A stretch of DNA of 64,000 nt, taken from positions 1,841,046-1,905,045 of the forward strand of contig CANTUZ010000024.1 of NCBI GenBank assembly GCA_947846985.1, given 5' to 3'. The notes under the pieces were generated by a model. It saw only the letters and a list, made by a program, of their open reading frames with translations. It had not been told where the DNA came from and did no database searches. Position 1 is the first letter of the stretch. Each line of letters opens with the position of its first letter. The DNA is from Fratercula arctica. Its lineage: Eukaryota > Chordata > Aves > Charadriiformes > Alcidae. A program made the position numbers and the translations under genes. This document shows, in pieces, positions 28,501-40,400 of this stretch.

Positions 28501-30054
28501 GGTGCTCCTTGTGTGTGTGTGTAAAGAGTTTGATGGCACCTGGCATCATGATAAAAAAATCAGAGAGCATTAATTGTCTCTGGTCGCTATCAATGTGCAT
28601 TAGTATTATTACTGTCAAGGCAGGTACCTATAGAAAGTCTCACGGGATGTGCAAGAACTGAACATGGTCATGGCTGAGATCTGTTGGTCACTGCATGCGG
28701 TTTTGGGAAGTTCACATCCTCCTTTTCTTCATGGTACAGCCTGGGACCTAGCTGCAACACAGACATCTTCTTATTTTCACCTGGGTTATGCCACCCACGT
28801 CTTGCTTGATTTTTTACGTTTCTGTCTAAGTAGAGCAACCTGAATCCTTCATCCCTTACTTTCTTACTTTACTAGTTCTGTGAGTTAAATGGAACTCATC
28901 GAGATTGGCTCCAAGGCTCCCTGCTAATAAGGAGTAAGACTCCCAATAAAAACTCTTCTCTCTCCAAAACAGGGGATTTGGTGCTCTTGTGTCAAGGATC
29001 TGAGAGTGCTGGATGGTCCTCCGAGTAGCAGAACTGCCGCGCTGTTTTGTTTCTCCTTGCTGTTGCATTTCTTCTGTTCAACCTCCGTGGCAGCTTGTCT
29101 TGAGCACCTCGTTCTCTATTGTAATTTTAGGGGAAGAGGGTGCCAGGTGGACCTCAGATGATTCAGCTTAGCTTGGATGGGAAGAGACTGTATGTCTCCA
29201 GCTCTCTCTACAGTGGATGGGACAAGCAGTTCTACCCGGATCTTGTCAAGTAAGAAAACTTTGGTAAACAAGGATGACTGTACAAGCTCATGTTCAAGAT
29301 TTCTGTCTTAAATAGTGCTATGCATATGCTGGCTGGTCCACAGAGCAAAGTTCCCGTACAGGGAGACTGAATCCTGTAACTTTTTATGCACAGCCTACCG
29401 GCCTAGATGTTTCACCCGCCGGCCAGAGTGCATCCCTCTCAACAGGCACGCAGCAGTTGGGGTCTGCACACACTATTTGTTGAAATCGTGGTCTTTTGGG
29501 AAGTAGATGAGAATGGGAAGAAACCAGTGAACATGACCTAGCCTCCTGGAATCCATAGTACTTCCAAACTGCCTTTGAGGGTATCAGCAGGAATTTCTGG
29601 TTTTTGGAATGAAAGAAAGAAGATGATCTTCCAGATGGCCACAGGAGGGCATAGTGCAGCTTGCCTATTCCTTTCTAAGTAACAACAGCTATTAATTTTC
29701 ACCCGTTCATTGCCAATTTGAGGTTGCAGGTTTCACTGAGGTGATGTAACTCACTTTTGAGACCTGCTAAGCCCCAATTTAAATCTGGGGTTCTTTCCAT
29801 TTTATGAAGACAAATCCTGCCCAAATATGGAAGAGAAGAGCGACAAATATGAATCCTTTTCCCAATATCTGTTTTCTTGTCCCTTTTTCAGGGAAGGCTC
29901 TGTTATGCTGCAGATTGATGTGGATACTGAAAGAGGTGGATTGAAAGTGAATAAAAACTTCCTAGTGGATTTTGGGAAGGAACCTGATGGGCCTGTCCTA
30001 GCTCATGAGATTCGTTACCCTGGTGGAGACTGTACCTCTGATATCTGGATGTAA
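16563..30054 (+). CDS. SELENBP1: SELENBP1, methanethiol oxidase / selenium-binding protein 1 (copy 1)
   Basis: Intact 12-exon gene, 1416 nt coding, 471 aa (human protein 472). Coding exons: 16563-16566, 21595-21648, 22715-22827, 24020-24205, 24496-24616, 25663-25845, 25942-26120, 27174-27252, 27743-27864, 28037-28129, 29131-29249, 29892-30054. Exon 1 holds only ATGG, as in mammals. The family is cytosolic and oxidises methanethiol to H2S, H2O2 and formaldehyde. Family landmarks are all present: N-terminal [11 protein letters not shown], the YCQ cysteine (C56, equivalent to human Cys57, the reported selenium site), [17 protein letters not shown] (H60, H72, H73), CSSC (79-82), WYQPRHN (H195), FLHNPDA (H256), NWLHGD (H328), LAHE (H456) and the C-terminal DCTSDIWM. 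It has 12 cysteines. Intron 2 uses a GC donor (AAAG|GCAAGT); all others are GT-AG. Intron 1 is ~5 kb and AT-rich. No defect is seen. Confidence 0.97.
17169..17177 (+). promoter_or_regulatory. AP-1 / antioxidant-response-like motif in SELENBP1 intron 1
   Basis: TGACTCAGC fits both the AP-1 core and the TGACnnnGC antioxidant-response core, about 600 bp into intron 1. A single nine-base match can occur by chance, so regulation by NRF2 or AP-1 is only a suggestion. Confidence 0.25.
29405..29732 (+). repeat. Intron 11 segment with a second copy at 32626-32958
   Basis: This ~330-bp part of SELENBP1 intron 11 matches, in the same orientation, sequence ~3.2 kb downstream, beyond the gene's poly(A) signal. 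Shared blocks include GAAGAAACCAGTGAAC, GTACTTCCAAACTGCCT and CCACAGGAGGGCATAGTGCA. It is either a remnant of a tandem duplication or an old dispersed repeat. Confidence 0.8.
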
Positions 30055-30628
30055 TTGTTGTATGGAGATGGTTTCTTTTTTTCTCTATATGTCTTTTCTC
30101 TTTCTCCCTCTCTCTCCTCCCTACCCTCCACTTCTCTTTCATGTAAGTGAATCGGTTCAGCTGGAGCTTTGCCTGCTATCTCAATGTAGACTTCCATTAG
30201 GGTGAGCCACAGAGGCTCCACTTTCTTCTCATTCTGAGGCAGCCGAGCGAATCTCTCTGAAACACAATATACATCTCATTTGCTCTACTCCTTCCTCTTT
30301 CGCAAGGTCCTGTGTAATCACGATTGACTGTAGGCTTCAAGGCCGAGGTCACCAGTCTTTGAAGGACTATTTGCCTTGGTTGGTGCCAGTTTGCCTTGCC
30401 ACTGTTTGGTGGTGGAGAAGCTGTTCCTAAATAACTCTGTAAGAAGGATACATTCCATGGGCTTGCCCCAGAGCCAGAGTCTCCTGCCCCTGCAAAGCTT
30501 AATTTGCTCATAAAGTACTCAGTGCTTTACAGCAGACATAAAAATCATGCATATCTAATCTGAAGCCACATGTTTACGGCGCTGGGTTATATTTTAACAT
30601 TTGTGCACTGCTGTTATAAAAAATCAAC

Positions 30629-30634
30629 AATAAA
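30629..30634 (+). other. SELENBP1: Polyadenylation signal of SELENBP1 copy 1
   Basis: AATAAA lies ~575 bp after the stop codon. The surrounding sequence AATAAAATTGTTCTTC is repeated exactly at the 3' end of the second copy (43249), which supports both as true 3' ends. Confidence 0.8.
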
Positions 30635-30659
30635 ATTGTTCTTCAAGTCAGGTGGAACT

Positions 30660-32620
30660 TCACTTTTTTTTTTTTTTCTTTTAAGAATTACAGCATTTTC
30701 TGTTTCAAAGAACTTAAAATGTAAGATCACTTCAGAAAGTTGACAATGTCATTGGTCTAAAAATTCGTTGATGAGGAATTTATTTTGCTGAAACCGCCTT
30801 TGTTCCCATTATTGCAAGGAAAGATTCTCTTCCATTTTCTAAGACTGGAGAAAACTGCAAAACCCTTTTCTGCAGACTGTGCTGAGCCAGGTGGCGCCAG
30901 CAACGGGTGTCTTACAGGTGTCTTTCCGCTGTCTTGCAACTTCTGGAGCAGACAAGCACTCACAAGTCCGCCCTTTCTTCTCTCGCCAGTTCCTCATACA
31001 TCTTCCCCAAGCTGTTTCTTGGGTCTGACTCTCTTTTCTGCCTCCCTGGATGTGTTGCTTTCCATCTGTGTCCATTGCCAGCCTCTGCTGCTTCCTGCTG
31101 AGCTTCAGCGTGGCCGGTTGTAACGCTGGAATTACGGCAGCAGTGTCAGAGGAGCAGCATGTTAATGGGACTTCCCGCTGGAGCATTTTGAGAGGGTTTT
31201 TTCTGCCTTCTACTGTGCTTCCACAGCAAAATCCTCATGTAGATGACAGATCTTGCTTTATAATCAAGACTTCTGTACGTAACCGCTTCCTGTCTTGCCT
31301 AAAATATTTGGAACCAGGCTTGGAGAGTTAAATTTTGCGTTTTTAACATAGGGCAGCTGGGCTGCTGCCACTTGGTCTCTCTGAAACCTGCAACAAGCAG
31401 TTCTGTTAGGACCTTGTAAAGCCAGAAATCTTTCTAAATGACAAGACCTTGATGTAAAAGCCTGTTTTCAGCAGCTTCTTTTTAGAAATGGGTGATGTTT
31501 AAACCATCTTGCTGCATTGTTTTCCTGGCAAAGGGACTGGTTTCAGGAATGGGGTACACACTGCCAACCTGTGTAAACGCTGCTGGTCGTCCATGCTGAG
31601 TGGCTACAGTGGGTGCTCAGTGTCTAAACTATCTCATGTTTTCCGGGAAAGTCATTGATTCGTCAGGAAATCATTTGCTACCAGCCAATACTACTGGAGC
31701 CCGTATTTTTTTCGCACCTAGTTCCTGTACGACTGAGTGTTTTAAATTGGAAAAGGTACATGATCTTCCCCGTGACCACCTGAGGGCAGGCTGCAGCCTG
31801 GCTCCCTGCAGTACAGGAGTAGAGCTGGGAGTTTCTCTCCCTCTGCTAGCCATTGTAGGTCGTGATTTTCCACCGGTCACAAACTTGCCTCTTCTGAGTC
31901 CATCAGTGTATTGCAGGGTGACGGAGGTCTCTCCTTCCAGCTCCAGTCTGCGTCCTGTCCTGAAACCCCAGTTGGGAATGCCCCTGAATACAAGTGCCTA
32001 CAGCTACTGAAGCGTGGATTGCTCGATTCCTTGTAAAAGGCAAACGTTAAATGCAAAAAGGTGCTTAGAGAAGGAAGAGAAAAACAAAGTGTGGGACTCA
32101 CTTGAACAAAAATATTTCATTTTTTCCTAACATCTGCTAATCTGGGTGCTGAAAAAGGTAAGCTGTGAGCAGAGAGTTTCTCGTGATTCTGGGAGGAAAC
32201 TGAATGGGTCTCGCCATGCTTATGGGATCCACGTCCGTAGCAGAGATTCTGCTTTTAGTGTGTGTGCCTGTCTGGGCTTACTTTATTGCAAGATGAGCTT
32301 TGCTGGGGAAGCTTTACCATGAAGGCTTTACCATGGTCTTCACTGGCTTCATGGAGGTTTCTGAGGGGACACTGTCATGGTAAATACCCACAGCCCATTG
32401 GAAATGGACCCCAGAATTTCAGACGTTAGCTAAATGCCTGCTTTTTGGAGAATCTGTGAAGGTGGTGTGAAGCTTTACTCTAATGACTGACCGTTGTCTC
32501 TCTCATGCTTCTCAAAGTGGAAGAAACAAACGCAGTGAAACAAAATAAGTTGGTGAATGCGGAGTAGGCCCAGATGTCTGGAGGGTGAAAAAAATGATAC
32601 TCACGTGTTCATTCAGTAGT
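30660..32620. other. Intergenic, no gene recognised
   Basis: Sequence between the copy-1 poly(A) signal and the intron-11-like fragment. Open frames up to 136 codons occur, but no domain or splice structure supports them. Confidence 0.45.
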
Positions 32621-32625
32621 ACTGT

Positions 32626-32958
32626 AGAGGTTTCACCCAGTGGCCAAAATCCATCTTTACTCACAAGCACACAAAGCTCTGGGTCTGTACACACTATTTC
32701 ATACTGTTTGCTGAAATCATGACCTCTTGGGACTTAGGCAAGAATGTGAAGAAACCAGTGAACGTGACCTAGCCTTCTGCAGTCCCTGGTACTTCCAAAC
32801 TGCCTCCCAGTGCACCAGCATGACTTCGGTTTTTGGCATTAAAGAAACTAGATGATCTTCCAGGTGACCACAGGAGGGCATAGTGCAGCTTGCCTGTTCC
32901 TTCATAGCTAATTATTTCCTAGTTTTCACTCATTCCTGTTAATTTGAGGTTGCAGATT
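32626..32958 (+). repeat. Intron-11-like fragment downstream of SELENBP1 copy 1
   Basis: Same-orientation diverged copy of 29405-29732. The flanking exons 11 and 12 are not found beside it, so if it derives from a former third SELENBP1 copy, the coding parts have been lost. Confidence 0.75.
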
Positions 32959-33271
32959 CATTTATATTTCTGCTGCCAGGTCATCTCCAAGACAAGTTAA
33001 TGTGTTTATACCAGAAAGAGGGACTATTGGTAGTATTTTCAACAAGTGCAGGAGGACAGCAAGATATATTATGTCCCAGTTATTAGCTGGGAAGGTTATA
33101 GAATGGAGAACAGTTTCTGCTTAAGTGAAGCCAGAGCAGTTGTGATGAGAGCTGCGATTAAAAAAAACTATTTTTGGTCTGCTTCCTCGAGCTCTCTACA
33201 TTTCTGGTGCAGACTGACCCCTACTTTTGGGTCTAAGACCGTAGGGAAGTGCCTTGTTATGTACAGAGAAG

Positions 33272-34355
33272 TGTAAAATGAGTCCTTGGAGGGGAACGTG
33301 AAATGTTTAGGTAAACTGCTCAGTGTGCGTATTCCTGGTTCGCATTTCCGTCTCCATCAGGGGAGGAAGGTCAACCATTCTTGATTCCATTTGTTGTAAG
33401 CGTGGCGTCTGATGTGCCGTGCTCGTAGGGACTTTTGAGGAACGCTGCTCGTGCCCATCTTCAAGCAGAGGCAGGAAGAGGAGAAGAAGCAGGTCCTGCC
33501 CGTCCGTCCTCCCCAGCTGCGTGGTGCTGCCACTCCTCTTGGTGTCAGATGGAGCGATTGTGCGGTGGGAGGAGGCAGCTGGAGGATCTGATCCGGTGGA
33601 AAACGGCACTGCCAAAAACGTGACTCACCGTCTATCTGCCTGTGGCTGCCCCTGGCAGGGCCCTTCAGAGGCAGCCTGAAGTCACTCCTCCTTACACGGC
33701 GTCTGAAATCACCACCTAAGGATGTGGGTTTTGGAGGGGTTTGTCCGGTTGTAGCTGTGGGCTGTAGTGGGGAGGGGTGATCCCACCGCTGCCCTGCCTC
33801 TGGCCAGACGTTTCTGCCCCCTCCCCTGTGACTCCTGCTCCAGCAGCAAACTGCTCATTCGGAGGGGAAGGGGCGGCTGGAAGAGCGGTGGGAGAAAGGC
33901 AAAGAGGTGCCTTGGGGGAGAAAGGTGTAGTTATGCTATGCTGATACTCCCTCCAGCAAACCTGGTAGCCTGCATATGGGAATGTTTTGAAGTGATGTTT
34001 CTTTTGAAGGACACGGCGTGTATGAGGTGTGAGTCCAGCAGCCCTGTGACATTTGGTTTGTCTCAGTGAAGTGGTCAAGAGATCCAGGGTGGTGGATCTT
34101 CGCTTTGCACAGAGTTTTGAGCACTCTCTTTGTGTCTCACGTGCCTTTGGTAGGCTCTTGTTGTGCTGCCCCGGGAGCCATTTGTGTCTTGCCGCCACCT
34201 GTGTGCCGTGAGCTGTGCCGCCTGCCATCGACTTCTTGCTGCTCCCCGGGGGATCTGCAGCTGGCGGGGAGGTTGTCTGCCAGGAATCTCACTGTCCTTC
34301 TGCTCTCCCCTCTGCCCTGGCAGGAGGTGAGCTCAGCTGGTTTCGCTCTGTGTTC
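33272..34355 (+). repeat. ~1.08 kb direct repeat, left copy
   Basis: Nearly identical, by eye, to 45789-46680 in the same orientation. Only scattered single-base differences are seen, plus a ~190-bp block (about 33811-34003) absent from the other copy. It contains GC-rich open frames on both strands (for example a Ser/Arg-rich 86-codon frame at 33419) that are conserved only because the DNA is. The two copies bracket the second SELENBP1 gene. It could be an uncatalogued mobile element or a local segmental duplication; no LTR, target duplication or transposase was recognised. Confidence 0.9.
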
Positions 34356-34359
34356 CCCT

Positions 34360-37320
34360 GTGCCATGAATTTACAGTTGGCCAGCAAAGCTCTCTTTCAC
34401 ATCATCTTCAGGGGTTGGATGGTGTGGTTTTCCTTCTGTTCCTGAAGAGGTGAATGGACTGGAACAGAATGAAGCCCCTGGGAGATGGGGAGCCTGGGAA
34501 GGTCTAGGACAACCTACCTCTGCTGGCTTTTTTTTGCTGGGACACTGGCACTGACTACAGGTTTTCCAAACTCCTGGTGCTCAGTGCCTTGCTGCCCTGT
34601 TTGAGGGTGGCAGGAGGCTGTAAAGAGAGTATGGAGGCCAGGACAGAGTGTAGGAAAGAGGGATTTAAGGATGCGAGCAGATGAGCAACACTGAGACACC
34701 CTGGGGCACCTCCAGGGTTAAATGGCAGGGTGAGGTGGGACACGAGGGAATGTCCCCCTGGAGCACTGGGGGAAGGTTGGAGATTGCTCCCGTACTCGGG
34801 GAGCTCTTGCTTGGCTGCTCAGAGCAGACGTAGCGTCCTTGGTGAAGCAAGGTCTTCTCCTGCCGTGTTTAGTGTGCTGTGCCAGTCTGCAGCAGGTTGC
34901 ATCACCTCGTCCTGCCCATTATCAAAATTATAGCGTGTTTTTTCCTATCAGGGTTGGGAGAGATGGTCGGGAGGAGGGGAGTAGCTGCCACCCCAGTGTG
35001 GGCTGTGCAGTGAAGCCCCTGGTTGCGTCTCCATGTCACGGCTTCCATCTCTGCCTGCCATGGGGAGCTTTCCTCGGGCCGAGAGCAGACCGCACTGATC
35101 GTGTTCTCCACTGACCATCGCTCCACTGACCATGTTGCTGAGCCGGCTCTTATCCTTCCTCCTATCAGTTTTAATTAGAAAACTCTACACCCCACAGCTT
35201 GGTTTTGTGAGGGCTGCCAAAGACGTCACCAAGGAAAGCCAAAGAGGATGACCAGCAAACTTTGTTAATGAGCGGAGGACTAATGAACTCTTTAATTAGC
35301 AGGTGTGCAGGTGCAAGAAGACGGTGCAGTGAGACATGCACGCTGTGACAGCAGAAGTGTGCAAAGAGGCATCAGCCGAGTGCCTGACATCGGCTCTGAT
35401 GGGGCAGGAGCAGCTCCTGCATCCTTGGGCCTGGCTGTGCTTCCCGCCCGCCGGGAAACAAGGACGGCAGCGCCTCAGGGACAACACCCGAACCTCCTCT
35501 GAGGAGGACACCTAGCTCCGGCCGGGGAGCTGCTCCTGGACTGAGGGCTTCCTTCTGCTACGTAGGGAAATGCCAGGCAGCCCCCCATGTCCCCAGCATC
35601 ACTGCTGGCCTTTCAGCCTCCAGCTCACCTCATGCTACTGCGTGCTGAGTTCTGTTCTGCCCATTGCCGGTCTCAGCTGCTGGACTTGTAGTTCTCGTTG
35701 CTGGATGAGAGCTGCGGCTGCTTCGTCCTGTCAGGCCTGAGTGTCCTTCAGTGGGCAGCATGCTCTGGTCCCCATTGCCTGGAGCACGTGTTCGGGAATC
35801 CTGCCAGCCTGGAAACTGAAATTTCCACTCTTTGTGGAAGGAGTGAGACCAAGCCTGCATAAAAAAAACCCAAACACGTTTTCCTTTCTACTACCTGAAA
35901 CAAAGCATTTGGCAAGCTGGGCCCACCTGCCTCTGGGTAGTGCACTATTTATTTGAGAAATTGCTTAAAACTGGGCACTGGTGCCGGGTGCTAGGCTACT
36001 CCTGTGTCCGCCTGTGGCTTGTTTAAAGTGCTGTTCTGGAACCAGAGAGCCATTAATTACAGCCCCAGTGAGATGGGCTATCTCTTCTGATAGAGATCTC
36101 CCGAGGGCTGCCTTAATGGCGCTGTCAGATGTTTCTGCATTCCTACATGGAGCAATTACTTATCCCGTGTAATTTGCCCACTGATTGAGGAGTTCTTCCA
36201 CAAGATATGATACTTGTTCCCCTACCACAGTGCTTGGTGTTTTCTTCCTGCTTTAGTTTGGCAGCTGGTGGCAGCCAGGCTCATGGTCATCTCAGGAGGG
36301 GACCCTTCTTCCAAAATTCTTCTGTCCAACACCTCATTCCGTTTAACGGAGATCTCTGCTGTTCCTGTGGGTGTTTCATGGCAGTTTAGTCTAGTTTGTG
36401 TGTAACTGAACAGCACGGGTGTCAGGCACTTTGCGGTGTTACTGCGTGCCGTGGGGCTTTGGGTGTTCATAGACCAGCCTGGTGGGGAGAGGAAGGAGCT
36501 GCTGCTCAGGCACTGTTTCACTGTGCTGAGTTGCCCTGGATCCTAAAGGTTCCTATTTTCCACAGCTGGACTGACTTTCCATGTGGAGATGCAAACCTGA
36601 GAGGCAGCAGGCATCTCTTGACCGTGCAGGTGCTGCATCAACAAGGGCACAGATTGTATTTCTTGAGGCACCCGTTTCTCACCTGATGTCTTTTCTAGCT
36701 GTTTGGGAGATGCGGGCGGTCACCTGAGTCTCTTCTGATGCCAGTGCTGTTGGAGCCCCCTCTGCCCTTGGAGCGCCATTCCCAGGTCACAATCCGTAGG
36801 AGCTCAGAAAGTCTTTATGGGCAGAGGCACCTCTGGGCCTGGCTTTTAGAGTCGACGCCAGGGAGCCCGTGTCTTCAGCTCAGCCCTCAGACAGAGACGT
36901 GCCTTCTGTCAGGGTCCAGATTTCAGCGGTGCCTTTGGTGGCCTCCATATGTTCAAAGCTTGTCATTTCACTGGTGGGGCCGATTATCTCACTGGACCTC
37001 TCATCCCTGCTGTGGAATTTGCAGCCACTGCACATTTGTATGGCAGCAACCTGGGTATGGGGGATGGCTTTAATTAGCTGAGTCTCGGCTGGGACCTGGA
37101 GGCCTCCAGAGTGTGGAGGAGACCATTGGAAACCAGCAGAGCCCCAGGATCAGATACGGGTGGTTGTGTTGAAGGAAAAGATCTGCATGGAGCAGCAGAT
37201 TTTTCCTCTAGATTGGTGGTTAGCAAGGCGGAAACAAGCCACAGCGCTGGTCTGGCACCTCCCAAATGCTCAGGAGCGATGGCTCCTCCCTTGGCAGTTT
37301 GCTTTCTCCCCCCACCCCTT
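34360..37320. other. Intergenic sequence upstream of SELENBP1 copy 2
   Basis: GC-moderate sequence without recognisable coding exons, RNA genes or repeats. Several open frames exceed 100 codons but lack family resemblance. Confidence 0.4.
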
Positions 37321-37328
37321 TGCCGTGG

Positions 37329-37336
37329 ATATAAGG
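37329..37336 (+). promoter_or_regulatory. TATA box of SELENBP1 copy 2
   Basis: ATATAAGG lies 116 bp before the ATG at 37452, in the same relative place as the TATA-like element of copy 1. A transcription start about 30 bp downstream would give a short 5' UTR. Confidence 0.55.
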
Positions 37337-37451
37337 CCCCCTCGAAGCAGCCTTGGCACAACACAACCCTCTCCAGCGAGGCAGACAGCGAGCTGCAGCT
37401 CCACTTCCAGCACCTCTGCTCTTGAGGAGAGTGACCCAGACGGCCTTCAGC

Positions 37452-40400
37452 ATGGGTAAGAGCCGCTCTGCAGCCTCCCCGCAGCAGCTCCAAGCCTTGT
37501 AGCCCCGTCCTGGCTCTGGCTCCAGCCACCGCCTGGAGGCTGCAGACATCCTGCCTTGAAAGCGAGTCCCGCTTGGGCACTGGTGGGTTTGTTCCTCTGC
37601 CGCGCTGCAGGGAGGAGAGATTTGGGGCTGAACTTTGGCGTTTGGTCCCACTGGTACCAGAGGTTTCTTTTGTCTCACTACTGATCTGCTTCCAGGGGAT
37701 CTTTTTGCCTTGAGAAGCTGCTTCCATGTGGCTGTAGCATCCGTGCTGAGGGGAGCCTTCCCTTCTGCTGGAGAATCATCAGACCAGACATTCAGTACTG
37801 ACGTGTTCTCGGTGGAAGCTCTCTTCACTGCTGATGGGGAGGGGATCAGTGAGGGACTCAGAGGATGCAGAAGGGAACTGAGCAGTGGTTTGATTGGTGA
37901 TTTTCGCGGTGGCACTTTAGGGAGGATTCTTCTCCTGGGTCCATCATTTGTCAGTGCCATAACAACAGCAGATGCTGGTCACAGAGGTCCCCATTGATAG
38001 TTGGGGTGGAAGAATGTCCATCAGGTGGGACAGGGTCTTCTGAAATGGCACCTTCTAAGGATGTGGACCTTTCTCATTTTATTCTTCTCTTCTTCTCAAA
38101 ACAGAGAGATGCAGAGGTCAGTGCTACGACTACCCCACCTGCCCGGATGTTGTGAAAGGCAAGTCCTCTTGAGCCTGTTTTGAATGTGTCAGTAATGGAA
38201 CCAGGGTCGGGCAGTTGTCAGTGAGCAAGGAGGAAGGTTTCAGCATCCAGAAAAATGAGTTCAGTCCAATTTGAGAGTCTGTTGAAGCTTTACTTTTCCT
38301 TTCTGGCTCGTTCACAGCACATTTTAACTGAGGCTTTCTCTATACCCAGCTCCTAGAGAGGAGATCGCCTACGTGACCTGTACCTACAGGGAAACATGCA
38401 TCGACCAACCTGACTTCCTGGCCACCATCGATCTCAACCCCAGATCTCCATGTTATTGCCAGGTACCTGTGTCTTGGCTTTTGATTGGGCTGGTGACTGG
38501 CTGCTGGCTCTGTGCTTCATAGTGCCCCCAGATTCAGGAAATTTACTCTTTTTGTCTGGGGAAAATCAGATTGCTTGATTCCCACTCTGTCACGCAGGCT
38601 GTTTATGCCTTGCACCTTCTTGTCTTCCTGCATCTTTTCTGTCTCCATCCTGGCTTGGCTCTTACCCGCTGCCTGTTCGTGTTCTGGCTGGGAAACCTCC
38701 TGTGAGTTTTGTCATGGCAGGTCTGCCTCTTGTTTCTCCACTGGTGTCATGCATGCGATATGGATGTTGTCTGCCTGGAATCTCACCTTCCTGCTCTCTT
38801 TTCACTCTAGTTGAATCTTATGCATTGCTGTGTCCTGGGGACAGGTCGGTTCTGACTCACTTCCCAACTCACTTCCCGAGCATCTTGGTGCTGCTAGTGA
38901 GCTTTTGAGCACATGCTCCGAATCACCTTCTCAGTATCTGCTCAGCGTGGAAAATGGTCTCTAGGGACGCAGGAGGTGTAGGGGATCTAGCACTTGTGCA
39001 GCGTTCAGCACGGTTCTGTTGTGCTGCAATGGCAGAGATGTTCTGTCGTGCACTGTACAGCCTGCCTGCTGTGATGGGACATCGGCATTTAGCTGTCTGC
39101 AGGCTGCAAAGGCAGGTTATCTACATCAAGGGTGTATATATGACCTGAATAGTCCATTGCTACAAGAGCTTAAACGAAAATGCACTTTAAAGCCAATATA
39201 GGCTTCTGAAAGTTTTTAGCAGATTTTGAAGTCCAGTCTAGGAGGAGTTTGCAGAGCAACGCACCTGTTTCATCAACATGATAATCATAATTTCTTCGTA
39301 TACGTGATTTTCTGAATTTTAGTGTCATGGGGTGAGGAATTCTTGAAAGAATTTCCACATTTCCCAGCTGCACACAGTACCCTATCAAAGAGCAGTGCCC
39401 AGTGCAAGGAGCAGAGTCTCCAGAGACAGTCCCAGCTACAGTCGAAAGGAGGCCACCAAGACAGGAGTATCTGCCAGCATTAGGGTCCCCATTTCTCCCT
39501 GCGCGACCCCTAACTCTCCCTTGACTGCCTAGGTGATCCACCGCCTGCCCATGCCCAACCTCAAAGACGAGCTGCATTCCTCGGGGTGGAGCGCTGGCTG
39601 CACCTGCTTTGACAATGTCACAACGAAAAGGAACAAGCTGATTCTTCCCTGTTTGATTTCTTCCCGCATTTACGTGGTGGATGTGGGGTCACAGTGCCGG
39701 GCTCCCAAGCTGTGCAAGGTATGGCTGAGGTGATTCCAGGTCAAGTTTCTGGGAAGGAGTTGGGAACTGGTGCTTCTGGAATAATACACAGGGAAGAAGG
39801 GTTCTCTCTTCATCTTCTCTTCCACCCTGAGTTTAGAGAGCTGGGTCACGTTTCCCTCTCGGCTCTCCCCTTTTGGGACCAGCGGCGGCTCTGATCATCA
39901 TTGTGTTCCTTTCTGTGTACCTGTTGCATTCGGGAAGTCAGGCAACGCCCCACGCCTTCCCCCCACCCAAATGGTGCGGTGGACAGACAAGCCCTTATGA
40001 GTTCGGTGTTGCTGCATTCTTGTCTGTGCAGAGGGGATCTGAGAGGCTTCTGTGCTCCTCTCCGAGGAGGGTCAGGCCCTGGCCGGTGTGCGTTCTTGGA
40101 AAGAAAGCTCCTGCAAGTGTCACAGATGTTCCGCAGTCTCAGGTGGCCACAGGCTCTGCCAGGGAGTATGAAATGCGCTGAGCAGCCGGCGGCTGAAGTG
40201 TGTGTGTGTGTGTCAACCTTTTTCAGATGATTGAGCCAGTGGATGTCTTCTGGAAGTGCAACAAGGGATACCTCAACGTACCTCGCAGCCTGCCCAATGG
40301 CGATATTCTGATTGCCAACATGGGAGACCCAGCTGGCAATGCGAAAGGTACTTTGCCCCGTAATAACTCCGTAAAGAAACTGACCGGTTTGGAAGTGGAG

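Noticed and set aside
33419..33679. Ser/Arg-rich 86-codon frame, nearly identical at 45935-46195, as a duplicated small gene
   Set aside because: The whole ~1 kb DNA block is duplicated, including non-coding parts; overlapping frames on both strands are equally preserved and no domain is seen.
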